In this document: positions 51,301 to 64,000 of the stretch, one piece after another | Position numbering within the stretch: the first letter of the stretch is position 1 | Layout: each line of letters opens with the position of its first letter | From: Taeniopygia guttata | Lineage: Eukaryota; Chordata; Aves; Passeriformes; Estrildidae | Length of the DNA stretch: 64,000 bases | NCBI RefSeq assembly: GCF_048771995.1 | Contig: NC_133063.1 | Location: 11,907,563-11,971,562 of the forward strand | Reading direction: 5' to 3' | Notes under the pieces: generated by a model | Databases searched by the model: none | Told to the model about the DNA's origin: nothing | Seen by the model: only the letters and a program-made list of their open reading frames with translations | Program-made: the position numbers and the translations under genes

Positions 51301-54300
51301 ATTTGTTTTTGTAAAGCATCATGTTAAGTTATTCTTCTATTAAAAAAAAGTAAGAAAAATAAGAAAACATCATAAAATACTGCAATAATGCAGGCAATAA
51401 AAATGTAGGGTCCATACAGGAAGAATGCAAGCTTAGTATAAAGTTTCTAAATGTCTTAATCCACTATTCTCAAACCCTACATTTGCTTCCCCTGTATTAA
51501 CAACAGAACACTTTTGTTACCTCTCTGGTTTCATATTTATTCATGACTAGCACATGTTACCCCACACCAATAGTTTGATATTGGTATTATATGTATGAAA
51601 AACACGTAATCAGAAATGATTCCTGTGATTGGTGATGACTCCATTAAACAATTTTCATTACTTTGATCTTTTTGGAAATGTGTAACTGCATTTTCAAAAA
51701 ACATAAAAACAATATATTGAGTTTTAGTTTCTTCATTATTCTTAATGTACTGCATTATTGATGTTGCCTCATTGACCTTGTCCCCTGAGGTAAGCACTGC
51801 TGACACCTTTTTTATTATTTTTCTCATTAATAAACATGTGCCTCCTTCACTAGCCCATGCACTTCTTCCACCATGTAGAGTGGATAAAGTGTCTTTTATC
51901 ATTCATTTTTTATTCATTGACTGTTGATTCTAAGTCTTTCCATGCCATCTTCCTATGAAAAGACCACTGGACTGGTTAGTTTCTTAATTTTGTAACCATG
52001 CACATAACTTAGCTGTTGGTGTAAGACTTACAGGCTCTGTATTTGGACACTGGTAAGTGAAAACACAAAATATTTGTTGCCGTTGTTTTGCCTAGGAGCA
52101 AAGTATGTTATTAATGTAATTTGCTAGTAATATCTCATTGTAAAATACAAATGCTGACCCAGCATCAGAATGAGAGGAATCCCTACCACTTTTGCCATCC
52201 TCCCCTAAATCCACCATGTCCCTATCCCTTTAGCAAACTTTCTAACAGGCTGAGCTGTGACATTTAATAGACTAGACTGCAGATGTCTAACTATGGTTAG
52301 ACATTAACCTACACTGTAGCTCCCCTAAATCTGTTATTCGAGATTAGGAAATGAAAAGGAAAATATTCTCTGTGACCTTTACAGTGTTCTTAGCCACACA
52401 GATCCACCAAAGGCAGAGAAAAAGACCTTCCTCTGCCATGTCATCCAGACATGCACTTCCCCTACTCTACATCATCTAAATGCAGATGTCTGTGTAGCAT
52501 TTACTAAGCTCCCTCTTCTTCTCTCTTAGGCATACAAACATGGTAAATAAAGGGACAGTTTTAAAGTCTCTGAGTGTATAATTGCCATGTTTATCCATAA
52601 TGATATAGGAAGTGCTCAGTCCAAAGAAACCCAAAAAACCCCAAGGTCAGGAGATAAAACTCCTTGACTATTATAATTTAGTTTCACTGCCTCTGTAATT
52701 GCAAAGTGAAGTCAATGCATTTTCTCTGCCTGATGGGGAGGATACAAAAGTAAAAGGTCAAGGCTTTATCCATCTGTGTTTCTGTCACTCACCTACTGTA
52801 TAATCTTGCACAAATCACTTTCAGCAGTTGTGTATCAGGTTCCTAACTAGGATAGTTAATGGTATCTTCCTGATCTGCAAATAATTTTAGGTCTATATCA
52901 ATTCTAGTACCTTAATAATCAACATTAATTTATTGGACAATGCTTTTAAATGCCTTTTGCGTGCTTATTTTTCTGTACTAATGTTTCTAAAACTGTTTTT
53001 ATTGTCATGACTGTAAAATGTATTTTAAATCCTTATTTTTATTATGTTATTTTCCCACAATTGGTAGTGAAAAGGGATTTTTTTTCAGCAATGTGTGCTG
53101 CTTTCCTCTAATGCTGGCTTATATCCATGATGAGTGATTGGAAAAGTCACGCCATCATAGCAATATAAAGGTGTAGCTTGAAACTTTGACTTTATTCAGA
53201 ATTGTTCACAGTTGCACTCATTCAACCCAACTATTTTTTATTTTATTCTCTCATCCATTCATTCTCCCACGCACCCTGCTACTGACCTATTCCCTGTATT
53301 ATGTATCGGTTTGCAAACCTCTGGGCATGTTCAATGCCCTTTTCACTGACTTACTAAAAACCTACCACCTGTTCACTCACTCACTCTTGGACAGACCTGC
53401 CCTCAGTCTCAGACCTGGCTTCTGAGACAGTTTTAGTCTCTCTCAGTCCTGACTCTGCCCCTGTATCTTCTATCCTGCAGCCTATTTGTTTGCGAGTTTA
53501 ATTAAGGACTGCAGGTTTAAGAGCACCATCAGTTGTTACAGCTTTCTTTAACCCCTTTTTCTTTCTTAATTGCTTATCTATTTTTCCTGGCACAGATTTG
53601 ACACAGCTTGCCTGGACTTAAAATACCCGTCTGTATATTCAACCCCAACACATTGTCTGAAGTAAATGTGTTAGGACTGAGGCAGTCTTTATATACTATT
53701 ACTTTGCAGAAAGCATTATGTGTCCTTTTGAAGATTAGACTTTATTATGTTTATAGTAGAGGTTTTTAAAAGCATGTTTCCTCCGTGTCCTTGGAATACT
53801 CATTATGGAATTGATGTGGACATGTATTAACAATTGTTCATTATTTGATCTCATTGCAACAGCATGCAGCATTTGGAAGATTATTATCTTTTTTTTGAAA
53901 ACAAAATCAGTTATAATTACTATGAGGACCAGTGTCTTCAGCCCTACATCACTAGCTCAGATTAATATACAACCCAGATTAACATTACAGACCTCTGGAA
54001 AATTTCTCAAATCTGTGTCAGAGGCCATTTGTTTCTTAGTCCTGTGAAAGAAATGACTTATAACTGTAACCAAAAAGAATTTTCAATGGTGCAATTCATG
54101 GTACCAGCTGTAAGTTCCCAACACTGTTATTACTAGTGTTTTCTCTTTCCCATCAAATCCAATTTGGTAATATATACTTGAAAGAAGGGTCTAAATGTGA
54201 TTGAGAATTTGCCATTTGACAAGGTACAAATATCAATTCCTTGTTTTACCTCCAACCTTCAAGTCTGTAAGACTCTCCAGGTTTCGCTGAGAATGGAGAC

Positions 54301-55500
54301 TGAAAGCTACTTCATACAAATTAACAATATAATTCTTAAAAGGTAATGACATATTACCTGGATAGAGTCAGAAATAATGGAAATTTTGTGTTTGTGCTAG
54401 CCTTTGCTCCAGTTCCCTTGTGCCACTCCCTGTTTTTGGAAATTTGTACAGACTGCAGGCTTCATGGGGAAACCTGACAAAATCCCTGTGATTTTCCTAC
54501 TCAGAGCTAAGAATTGCCCAAGCCTAGATTTTGTAAAATGAGAGATTAAAAAAGCATCTTTTTTTCTTCCCTTGTAATATAATTTCATAGTTGTATTCCC
54601 TCAGGACATTCTTAAAGTCTTGTCTACACTGGAGGGTTTTGCCAGCATATTAATACCAGCAGTCAGTCCCAGTGGAGATGCAGATTAATCTTCTGATGGT
54701 ATAAATTACAGCAATTTACCAAATACAATACGATAAGGACTTTTCATCATGCTACTGTATTTTCAGCAAGGATTTTCTGGCATGGGTTCATTTGACCCTC
54801 TCATTTACGCCCCTGTAAGACTCAGGTTAATCATCAGAAGTGGTTCTGCCCCTTCCTTGCAGGCCATGGCTTCTCAGCCCCTCCTGCTGACATCTCCCAG
54901 ATGATTATGGGTATGATTACTTTCTTCTCCATGCTTCACATCCAATGTTTTGATGGCATTATGGCCATATTTGATGTCAATGGGGTGATGAACACTGGTT
55001 ATCCATTGTTAAGATGGACTGTTACATCACCATTTTGAAAATGTAGTGCAGGAAAACTCATTTCCCACTGTTTACCACACAACAGACTGTTTGCTGGCTA
55101 TGCTAATACCCTCCTTCAGACACTACCATTTTGTAGACCCTGAAATATCAAGGTTGCTTTGCATGTAACTTCCTTAATCTGAAGTTATTATCATGTCTCC
55201 GTGCTTTAAGAGGCTCGATCTCCTCAATGATTTCTTCCTGATGTTATCTCTTACCTACAGCTAATACGAATTATTAGAGATTGACTAGCATGTTGTTGTA
55301 AAAATACAATATTGTGTAATGCTGGAATTTAAAGGTCAGGCAGTAAAGCAAGTGCTATTATCTGACAAACTAAATATTTTGTCCAGTCTTGCTTCAATGA
55401 CTACTGCTAACCAAACTATGGCAATCTCATGACACTGGTATCACCTGTTCCGCAGCAATAAAAAAACCCAAACCAAACCCCAATCCAAAACCAGACACCC
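42353..55500. other. Long intergenic region
   Basis: No gene, LINE, SINE or LTR was recognised. The region is AT-rich. It contains an A20 run at 44659-44678, T-runs near 50107-50124 and several chance frames under 130 residues. A 30-bp tandem duplication at 48601 and a 38-bp-spaced purine repeat at 47466 are noted elsewhere. Confidence 0.5.
48601..48660 (+). repeat. Tandem duplication, 30-bp period
   Basis: Two adjacent copies of a unit running from GTAAATA to TTTGTTGTA share the pattern TTTCCTCAT and differ at about four positions. Confidence 0.9.
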
Positions 55501-56150
55501 ATGTGTTGGTCCATGCCATTCATCTGAACAGTCACGCCAGTCGTGCAGGGACATGATGGTAATCAATCGCTCATCAGTGACTCAGCAGGAGCACCGCGGG
55601 TGAGATCTGTGCATTTACTGACCTATTTTCTGCCCTCCTTTTATATACCGCCGAGCAGTCACCTAAGCGAACCTATGCCTTTAAGGTGCAGTAATTCTAG
55701 TGGAATGCCTACTACCGGTTATTTCATTCCCTTGGTACCGAAAGGCTGGATCCCAGGTGCGGTTTTCCCTGCGGTCTGCGGCGAGCGGATCTATCCTGCC
55801 CGCGGGAGAGGCGGCGGAGGAGCGGCGGAACGCGACAAGTGGCACCGGGTGCGAGGAGCGGCGGCGGCTGCCGCTCGGCCCGGCCGGGCTGCGGTCCGCC
55901 GCACCTGCTTTCGGCAGTGACAGGCGCGGGGGGAGCGGTTCCGCCGCCGCCGAGACCGGGCTGATGTCCCCCAGCGCCGCTGCCGTTAACGGCGCCGCGC
56001 CGCCCGCGGGGGAAGGGCCGAGCACCGCCGAGCTGAGGGCGGCTCAGGCCCCTGCCAAACCCCCGGGAGCGAGCCCAGCCGGGTCCGCCCCCAGCTCCGC
56101 TCGGCCGCCATACTGCGGGGCAACCCAAACTTGTTACACACGGGCACCAA

Positions 56151-56187
56151 CTCCTCCTCCTCCTCCTCCTCCTCCTCCTCCTCCTCC
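56151..56187 (+). repeat. (CTC)n microsatellite in CpG island
   Basis: About twelve perfect CTC units lie roughly 480 bp upstream of the TATA box at 56641. The repeat accounts for the polyserine and polyproline runs in overlapping chance frames. Confidence 0.95.
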
Positions 56188-56640
56188 CGCTGCCGCCCCT
56201 CCCGCCGCCGCCACCCTGCCCCCAGCGGCGCGGGAGGAGGGGGCTGCGCCGGCCCAGCCCCAGCCGCGGGGAGGGCGCCGAGGCGGGCGGGGGCCGTGCA
56301 GGGGAGCGCCGCAGCCCCCCGCAGGTAGGAGCGCCCGGCGAGGCGGGCCGGGGAGGAGGCGGCGGCGGTGAGGGAGCGTTCCGTCGCTGGGGCAGCGACC
56401 GTCCGGCCCCGCCGCGCCTTCTCCCGCCGAGGTGGGTGCGGGGCTGGGGGACCCGGGCGTGGGAGCGGGCGGCGCGGCCGCAGCTACGGAACGCAGCCTG
56501 TCCTGCCGCCTGACAGGGCCCGGCCGCCGCTGCGATCGGGCGGGGGGCGAGGGCGCTGGCAGCCCCCGCCAGCGACGCGGCCGGAGCGAGACGAGAGGAG
56601 GAGCCTCCAGCTGCAGCAAATGAGCGAGGGCTGCCAGGTT

Positions 56641-56727
56641 TATAAATCTGCTTTTCCTCCCACCCGCTCCGAGCCCCGCTGACTCCGGCGGCAGCGACGG
56701 GCCGCCCGCCGGCTGCGGCTCCGCCAG
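56641..56727 (+). promoter_or_regulatory. TATA box and candidate first non-coding exon (probable SEMA4D 5' end)
   Basis: TATAAA at 56641-56646 places a start near 56671. The presumed exon, about 56671-56727, ends CCGCCAG followed by a strong donor GTGCGT. It is short, GC-rich and carries no long frame from an ATG, so it would be untranslated, as the first exons of SEMA4D are in other vertebrates. An alternative donor CCGCAG/GTAGGA lies at 56324/56325 for a start further upstream. The gene identity rests on synteny alone. Confidence 0.45.
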
Positions 56728-57050
56728 GTGCGTGCCCGGGGTGGCGGTCGGGGCCCCGCCGGCCGCGCTTGCCGCACCTGCCGCGGAGACGGGGGCCGGG
56801 GGCGCGCCCGAGGGTGGTGAGGATGGATGCGAGGCGTTCTCGCCCGGCTGAGGAGCTGTCGGTTTCCAAGGGCCAGCAGCTCAGGTTGCCAGGAGTGTGT
56901 CCCGGCGCTTCGGGGAGGCCGCTGTCTGCCTGGAGCCGGCGTCCCTCACTGAGCGAAGAGCCGTGCGCGGTACCGGGTGCTTGCTGTCGGGTAACCGGCT
57001 GCACGTGTTCTGAAGAGCTGTTCTGTGCTGCTTTATTTTTTAGCTGTCAG

Positions 57051-57093
57051 GAGAGTTTAAATCGGATCTCCACGGAGGTGCTGAGTTTGCAAG
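57051..57093 (+). other. Candidate second non-coding exon
   Basis: A pyrimidine-rich tract with TTTATTTTTTAGCTGTCAG supplies an acceptor, and GTTTGCAAG/GTACGTGT a strong donor, which bound a 43-nt exon. An AG seven bases earlier (57042-57043) could be used instead. It lies 323 bp after the candidate first exon's donor, with the same orientation. Confidence 0.4.
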
Positions 57094-60000
57094 GTACGTG
57101 TGAAGAGAGAGTCTTATGTCCCCATTTGCCTCTCGGCTAATTCTGAGGGGATGTCTTCACTGCTTCCCGGAGGTGTGGGTTGTTGCGTGGTGTTTTCCGC
57201 GTATAAAGAACTACGCATCATGGGCGTTTAAGGGAGAGGATTTGAGTGGATGAATGCAGCCGTGGTAACTTCATTGTTGCAGTCTTTTCTATTACATGAC
57301 TGCCTTTTGCAGGGAGGGGAACAGAATTTTCATCCTGCCCTGGTGTAGGAGGGAACCTGATGGATCTGTAGATCGAAGGGATTTTTCAAGTCTGCTTTCC
57401 GGTTTAATGCTGAAACATTTTCCTATTTTCCTTCATGTCTTTATTGTCATGTACCTCTTATAGAGAGTTACTTCGGCTTAAAAATGTTTAAATGTTGAAA
57501 CCTTTAAGTTTATAGCACCCAGATATTTCTAGTAGCTCTGGAAATCAATGTAGCAATAACGCGTCTTTTTTTAAACAAAATTAGAGTTCTCACAGTAATT
57601 AGCACACGTCTGTTGAATGCCGTGTGCCCCTTAGGCTCAGAAATAGCTACTGATCTCATACTCCCTTTTGGATACCTGTATGGAGGTTTTGTTAGAGAAC
57701 AGTTTTTATGACTTCTTTTATTAGAAAGAGTGCGAGCTCAGGCAGTTACGCAAGTGCGCCTAAAGGAAGCTGTGCTGGCTGCGTGGATGGCGAATGTGGA
57801 AGCCGAGCCGGAGTGGGAGTATCGTTTACAAACGGAGTTAGAAAGGGGCATTGTAAGGGAGAGCCGAGTGGCTTGTGTCGGGTGAAACGCTGTAGGTAGG
57901 GAGGAGTGTTTGTACCGTGTGCTGCCTGGGACGAGCAGGCCATGTATGGATGGCCACTTATTCTTTCTGGTAGCAGAGATGACTTATAGGTGGCTATTTC
58001 CACTGGAAGCAAACGGATGGCATGGGAATGTTCTACTGCGTTTATATTCTTAGAGGATTGACTGATGAACTCTGTCTTTACTATCATCTCTTGGCTTGTA
58101 GAGGGAGTATTTCACCATCTCTCCCCTCTCCTCTGAAGCAATTACTTTATATACCTTTTTCGATGATCCAGAATTGACACAGAGTCTGCTGACAAAAGCT
58201 GCTTGCATTCATACCTACCAAAATAGGTCTATAGCTGGTTTTTAAATTTCTCTCGTGTTTTTTTGTTTGTTTGTTTTTTTAAGGGAAAAAAACCCAATTG
58301 TAGCTAGTGGGGAGTGCGGTAGCTACTTCCACAACAAATTGTTTGATATGAATGGTTCTATTTCAAAACTCGAACACTGATTCAGAGGTTTTTCTGGACA
58401 CTCTTAAGGATAGGTGTGCCCACAGGCTTAATTTAATATGCTGTGTTGCCATCTCTCTGCTGGTATTATGATTCAGTCTCCTCTCCTCCCCCCATCCCAG
58501 TCCCTGCATAAACAGCTATCACACTGAACACTCTAACTTTTCTTGTTAACCTTGTATGGATGCAGCAGTACCCTGCCAAAATATGTGGATTTATACCACT
58601 AAGAGGTCCTGCAAACAGAAGAGATGTTCTGGATGCCCTGGCGCATCCCATATTGGCCTGCCTCCTGTGCAGCTGAACCTCAAAGTTCCCTGCTCCATGC
58701 AGCCTTTTGCTGGGGAGGAGCTGGAGAACTCGAGAGGATCTGTCATCCGCTGAAAGCCACTTGGGTGGAGTTGAAGGCTGCACTGTGCTTGCTCTACAGC
58801 ACACTCTTGTCCTCTCGCTGTCTTAGGGGGTGTGTGCTAAATGAATATTTTCGTTTTAAAATGCATTTTCCTAGTTGTTTTCTTGCAGTGAAGAAAGTGG
58901 GAGGTCTCTTTCAGTCCATGTCAAAATCAGTTCTTGTTCTGGGCTGCTAGCATTAGATGTAATACTTGCATATGTCACCTGCTTTGCAAAAGGTATTGAG
59001 TAAGTTGATAGGTGGTTGTTCCATAATCTCATTTTTAAGGATGACTTTTTAAAGTAGGACTCTAAATCAGTAGAAATAAAATCTTGGAGCATTTCTATCA
59101 TAGTTACGTTATCTTGGAACTCCACCAATTGCTTTTAGTTTTGGTTTTCTCCAGAAAAAAGGGAATCCCAAGCTAGTTGTTGCAATAGGCATTTTGTAGA
59201 TAACAAGAATATAAAGTTCTGAATGTGCAGAGGTGAAGTTACTTATGCCAGGTTTTACTGTGCAAAGGTAATGAAATAATTACCAAAGTTGACTAACATG
59301 TCTTGTAAGCCTCCAGTGCTTCCAAATGTTGGGTCTTGTTGAATTCATATTCTGTGATTTAAATGAGTTGAAAAGTAGCTTCTGAAGGTATATGACCATG
59401 AAAGCATTATTCATGATGGGTGGTGATCTACTATGAGTCTTACTAAACTAAAAATCAAGTACTTGTAGACATGACTAAGACAATTTTTCACAGTATTTTA
59501 AATTCTGGGTAGCATGTAAGAGTAAGGTTGGAGATTTAAAGAAACGAAAACAAGGAAAGCAGATAGGAAACTTTCACTGTGGTAATATTAAACAGTTTGG
59601 TGAGGGAGTGTTCTCTGTTGTGCCTTATACTCAGTTGCTGTATGCTATGTTAATTAACTGAAGAAAGGTATGCTCATTTGGGAACCTGCATAATAAACAA
59701 GGACCTGGGAAGTGCCTTTGGCTTTTTGTTTGGTTGCTTTTTCTCAGAAGTTTTCTGCCTCCTTTTTTCTAACTAGTCATTTCTCTGATGATAAAGCAGT
59801 ATTTTCTAAGGTCTTCTTCATCTGTCTTTGCTTAGTAGTCCTGTGCTTGAGTGTCTAGGTAGATAGATAAAAGAAGTGTATTGAAAAGCATGAGAAAACT
59901 TTACTTGTGTCCTGAGCTTGGGAGGATGAAGTGGCTGAAGAGCTGCTTTTCAGTGGAGCATACAACTCAACTTCTGGTTGAGTACTACCAGAGGGAGCTT

Positions 60001-63000
60001 GGGAATGCCAAAAGGCACCGCTGAAGCTTCCATTTGCAGTTAACTTGCCAGTGTGTTGATACAGCTGTGCAGGCTAGATGTGGAAGCTGTTTTAATTGTT
60101 TTCCTTCTGATACGGAGGTTTTGTCCTTGTTTCTTGGATGAATTGATGAAAGGAACCAATAATTACTTTTTCTGTTCTCATAGCTCTGCAGCTACAAAGA
60201 GAAAAAGTAGGACCTCCTATTTCAGACTAATGTGTGCTGTCATCCAGGATTGGGAAGTTACAGATCTTGCTGTCCAGAACTGGATTAATGAGGTCTTACA
60301 TTTAATTGTATTCCAGCCAAAAAGCTTTTATATTCTTTTATCTTTCTGTAAAGTTCCAGGAATGCAAAAGCCTGTTTAGCTTCTGGATGTGCTGCTGTAG
60401 GCTGGTTTCACCATGAGGGAGGATATTGCCTGCAGTTAGAAGTGTGTTGAGCTCCTCTTCTAGCCAAGGGTGTCCAAGAGCTCTGTTTCCTCCTGCTCCC
60501 TGTAACACCAAGTTGTGGTGCAGCAAGTTTCTAGACATGTCTGTGTTTCTGAAAACAAAATTAATAAATATACCAGAATTTATTTTCAGTAAATGTAGTG
60601 CTTTCTCTTTTTTTATTATGGGATGGAGGAGGAAAAGAAGACTTATATTGAATGAAGGGTCATGAGTGTTTTTTCCAGTACTGTTACTCTGAGACTTTGG
60701 ACACATAATTCTTTCAAAGCACCAGACAGCAGCCTTTACTTCAAGAGTGTGTTGTTCTGTACTGAGGGAGCCAGTTCTTGTGGCCCGGAGGAGGGAAACA
60801 AAACAGATGACAAAATAATAAAGAACTGTAAACAGATGAAAATAATAACAAAAATCTGCAGATGTAAGCAGATAAGGAACTTAAGAATCTTTATAAAGAT
60901 TGTACATATAGTTAATTGAAGCCCATGTATGAAGTTTAGGGCCAAATTTGTTGGTACAAGTAATAGCGGACACCTTTTTTGTCTTTCTCTGCTCTTCCAC
61001 CTATTTCTTTCTGTCTCTATTCATGTACAGCACTGAACTCATAATCCACTAGGCACTTTCTGCATTGATCCTCTTAAAAAAATTAGTATTAGCCGATATA
61101 TGAAGCAGAGTAAAGAGGATTGAACACTGCTGCAAAATTAGTACCTGTTGGCCTCATTGCAAGGACAGGCAGGTTCCCTGTTTCCTGTATGGAGCCTGGT
61201 TGTGTGTTCTGCTGCAGGGTTGTACAGGCTGAGCAGATGTGTAGATGATAAAGCACTGGTGTGGAAGTGACTTGGAAATATATGGAATTAGCAGACTGGG
61301 AAATTGTGATGTTACTGCATCTGATTTCTTTGCTGGGAGACGGAAAAGAATATGCAAAGCAGGAGAGGGTTTATGGAGATGGCCAGTTCTACTGGGAAAG
61401 CAGGGAGGAGAGGAAAAACTTTTTACAGACTTGCTTAGCTCTTTGCTGGTGTGCAACAGAGACCAAAGGTTGTCTGGAACCTAAAGCAGGTCTGACAGAA
61501 CTGCATCAAGGCGAGACAATGGGGAGGCTGCAGTTCCCTGTGCCTGAGTGAAACCTCCAGGTCCATACAGATTTGCATACATTGCAAATGGCAGAGCTAA
61601 GGAGTAGGGGGAAGAATGCATGAAACGTGATTATAGTTCTTGCTTTGTTGAAGAGCACTTTTCACATCTAGCCTTTAACAGTAGTTCTGAGTTTTTTTCC
61701 TTCTCCCAATATAAAGCAGCCATTCTTCTTGCCCCAAATAATTGATTTATAAGTACATGCTCAGTTGTGCTTTTTTTTTTTTAATAAACAAATGATGCTG
61801 TATGAACTTTGCCATTGAATATACAAAGAGATGAATAGAAATGTGGAGGATTTTTGTTTTTATAGAATGTCTTTGTTCTCATTTCCACTGAAAGAGATAA
61901 TGAGTTATGATTGTGTGTTACTGGAAAAACAATGCAGGATGTGGGGAAGGGACCTAGAGATGTGGAAGCTCTTGGATTTGTATATGAGTTCTCTCTCTGT
62001 GTGAATTTTATGTGTTCTGGGGAGAATGAAGTAGTATAGACTTTTTTAAAAACAGTTTACATTGAATTGATGTCTTAAATCGGTGTGCGTGACATTGGTT
62101 AGGTTTGTTGTAATTAAACTCATAATTCTGGAATACTTCAAAAAGAGCTGTTGTTTGTTTTGCTGAGCATGATACTGACTGGTCAAAGTTTGTATGAGAA
62201 TGCAGTTAATTCCATAATTTATCTCCATAAAATGCATTACTTTACCTTTCTGGTTTGCAGATCATTTCTTGTGACAGTAGGAAGGACTAAACTGGGGCAA
62301 TACCATGTAGTGTTTGAGACTGTCATATGCAGATGGATAACACTGGTTTGTTTCCTGGAATTACAGTAACTTGTAAGAATGTATGTCACTACAGTATTTT
62401 ACATATGCTCTTCTCTGTGCTTTCACCTCATCTAGTAATGCTTGAATTTATTCAGAAGATACTTAAGTCACATTTAAGAAATAAAATCCCAGTTGTTAAT
62501 GCAAGCTGAACATTTGACTGTTCAGTAAAATCAGGTGGGACTCCTTTTGTTTGTCTGAGGATGTAAGGAAGACAGTTTGTGGAATGGGGGGATCATTGGA
62601 CCAGCTGATACAATGACAGGCTTTGGGACAATCAATATTTTCTCAACCTAATCTTATAAAATATTTATTGCCCTTCTTTCTGAACCCCATCTTCGATGTT
62701 CTCAGTAGACTGTCTTAATTCATATCACACATTGCACTGTGGGACATGAGATACTGCCAGTCTAAATCTATACTTAGTTTGAGTATGGTAAGAACTGTCT
62801 GCAAAGCATTTAAGAAGAGTAGAGTGGTCTGCATACAGAATTTAATAATCAGGCCGTTGTCTTGCAAACAGAATTGTGTGGGTGGAATGTAGCTGAAGCT
62901 GGGCATGTGCCTGCAGAGGTTGCCCTCTAGTACAGGGACTTGCACAAGTATATTCTTCTGACCTCTCAAAGTAATGACAAAAATCCAAACCAAACACCCC

Positions 63001-63680
63001 CCCCCCCCCGCCCCCGAAGACAACAAGATGATGAATGACAGCAAAACAATCCAAACCAACCAAAAACACACACACACAACCTCCCGAAAACAAAACTCCC
63101 CAGTAACAAGCTTTAGTTGTCTGCAGACTTTAGGAGTCTGCTGGACCAATGCTGTGCTCACAGCTTTTTTTTTTGTCCCCCCATATATCTGTTTTTTCTT
63201 TTCACTAAAAGTGCCTAAAATGGCCAGAGGCAAGAAATTCAGGCATTCCTGTTTCCACTCAGCAATTGCATATAATTACTAAGGGTTTGCTGTAGGTGCA
63301 TATGTGTGCGCACACAGATCCCCATCTGTGTATGGCTGTAGAGTACCCCACCTGAAGTGTCCATTTGTCAGAAAATTATTCATTGATCAGAGCTGTAGGT
63401 GTAAAGAAAATAAGTACTTTTGATGGAATTAATATCCCCACCAAGAAAGCAAAGCTACAAAAAAATCCTGCAAAGCCATTAAAAAGTGTCTGTATTTTGC
63501 ACAGTGGTAGGAATTAATTTTTTCTTTCATGTTAAAATCTAGTCTTATTTAGATGAGAGAGCGATTGCCTTTTTCTTCATTAAATTATTGGGATTGTTGA
63601 AAATCTAAATGTTTAGCTGCTTGACCCTGTGGAAAAAAATTTACTGCTCAGTTAAATCTTACTAAGGTTTTACTCAGCAG
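57094..63680 (+). other. Presumed intron of the right-hand gene
   Basis: No coding exon was recognised. The semaphorin signal peptide and Sema-domain residues are not present, so the translated part must start beyond this window if the gene is SEMA4D. The CpG content falls off by about 57.9 kb. Frames such as 61261-61551 (96 residues) show no known domain. Confidence 0.4.
62997..63015 (+). repeat. C13-G-C5 run followed by a CA repeat
   Basis: A homopolymeric C tract with one G interruption lies in a longer G-poor stretch (about 62976-63090) that includes ACACACAC at 63066-63078. The minus strand reads as a long G-run. Confidence 0.9.
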
Positions 63681-63729
63681 CAGTGAAATTGATAAGCCGC
63701 CTTGAAAGGTCACCCTGATTATCTTCTAG
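63681..63729 (+). other. Candidate non-coding exon near the right edge
   Basis: A branch-point-like TTACTAAG, a short pyrimidine tract and TACTCAGCAG precede a 49-nt segment that ends ATCTTCTAG with a consensus donor GTAAGTGAG. All signals are near consensus, but such combinations also arise by chance. Its status as an exon is untested. Confidence 0.25.
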
Positions 63730-64000
63730 GTAAGTGAGACATAGAGTGTAGTTTCATTTCTTTTTTACTGGAACTAGTTGAGAAGGATTGTGTGATGAAT
63801 ATGTGAGACCTTTCCATAGGCTTAAGAGCCTTTATCTCTACTATGTCCTCTCTCTAAAGAATTAAAAAATAAAAGAAGCAATGCATAGGTATACATTCAC
63901 AGTATTTTAGCTGTTTAATGTATTTGACTGGCTATTTTTAATAAGGGTGAATACTACTTAAATAGTTTCTTTCTTCAAATATGCAGATAAATTTGTTCTA

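Larger units (their letters stand above)
55740..56830. other. CpG island, promoter region of the right-hand gene (probably SEMA4D)
   Basis: About 1.1 kb of very CpG-dense, GC-rich sequence lies within AT-rich flanks, which is the signature of a vertebrate promoter. Long frames on both strands here (up to 426 residues, rich in Arg, Gly, Pro and Ala) reflect GC content and a CTC repeat, with no recognised domain. SEMA4D is named only by synteny: it adjoins GADD45G and is transcribed away from it in other vertebrates, which fits the plus-strand signals in and after the island. Confidence 0.85.

Noticed and set aside
55724-57004. 426-residue minus-strand frame and several plus-strand frames in the right-hand CpG island
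   Set aside because: Composition is Arg, Gly, Pro and Ala rich because stop codons are rare in GC-rich DNA. The frames overlap on both strands, contain the CTC repeat and show no domain.
61261-61551. 96-residue plus-strand frame as a possible coding exon of the right-hand gene
   Set aside because: It shows no semaphorin signal peptide or Sema-domain residues and no clear acceptor and donor pair.
1-64000. tRNA, rRNA, CRISPR, prokaryotic operons or phage
   Set aside because: The sequence is vertebrate: spliced gene, CpG islands, CR1 elements. The only tRNA-like sequence is the SINE head at about 22196-22267. No CRISPR-like spaced repeats were seen.

Overview
The window looks like nuclear DNA from a songbird (passerine). 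Three observations support this. There are CR1 LINE copies with the typical avian 3' end. One CR1 copy is interrupted by a tRNA-Ile-derived SINE that resembles TguSINE1 of the zebra finch. There is also a solo LTR of a type I associate with passerine endogenous retroviruses. The density is that of a gene desert: one complete protein-coding gene and one CpG-island promoter in 64 kb. From remembered vertebrate gene order (GADD45G and SEMA4D lie next to each other and point apart), I infer that this is the GADD45G-SEMA4D interval, which in birds is probably on the Z chromosome.

Layout. Positions 1-13,034 show no gene I can support. GADD45G lies on the minus strand at about 13,035-14,690. It has four coding exons that join exactly into a 159-residue protein, a short 3' UTR with an AATAAA signal, and a promoter with TATA and CCAAT boxes in a CpG island. 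An unusual GC-rich minisatellite of alternating 9- and 10-bp units sits about 230-430 bp upstream of the predicted start. Positions 15,900-24,000 hold most of the recognisable mobile elements: three CR1 copies, a SINE nested in one of them, and a solo LTR. Positions 24,000-55,500 are largely featureless, with short tandem duplications, one unrecognised two-membrane-segment ORF (39,561-39,935) and a small TATA-plus-CpG patch at 42.1 kb. A strong CpG island at about 55,740-56,830 carries a TATA-driven candidate first exon on the plus strand, followed by one or two candidate non-coding exons. These are best read as the untranslated start of SEMA4D, whose coding exons would lie beyond the right edge.

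GADD45G is a small stress- and differentiation-responsive regulator. The inferred neighbour, SEMA4D, is a membrane semaphorin. The two promoters are divergent and about 42 kb apart. The sequence shows no joint pathway, and any shared control by enhancers in the interval is inference. I found no previously undescribed gene system. The observations most worth checking are the promoter minisatellite, the nested SINE, the second TATA/CpG patch and the unassigned membrane ORF.
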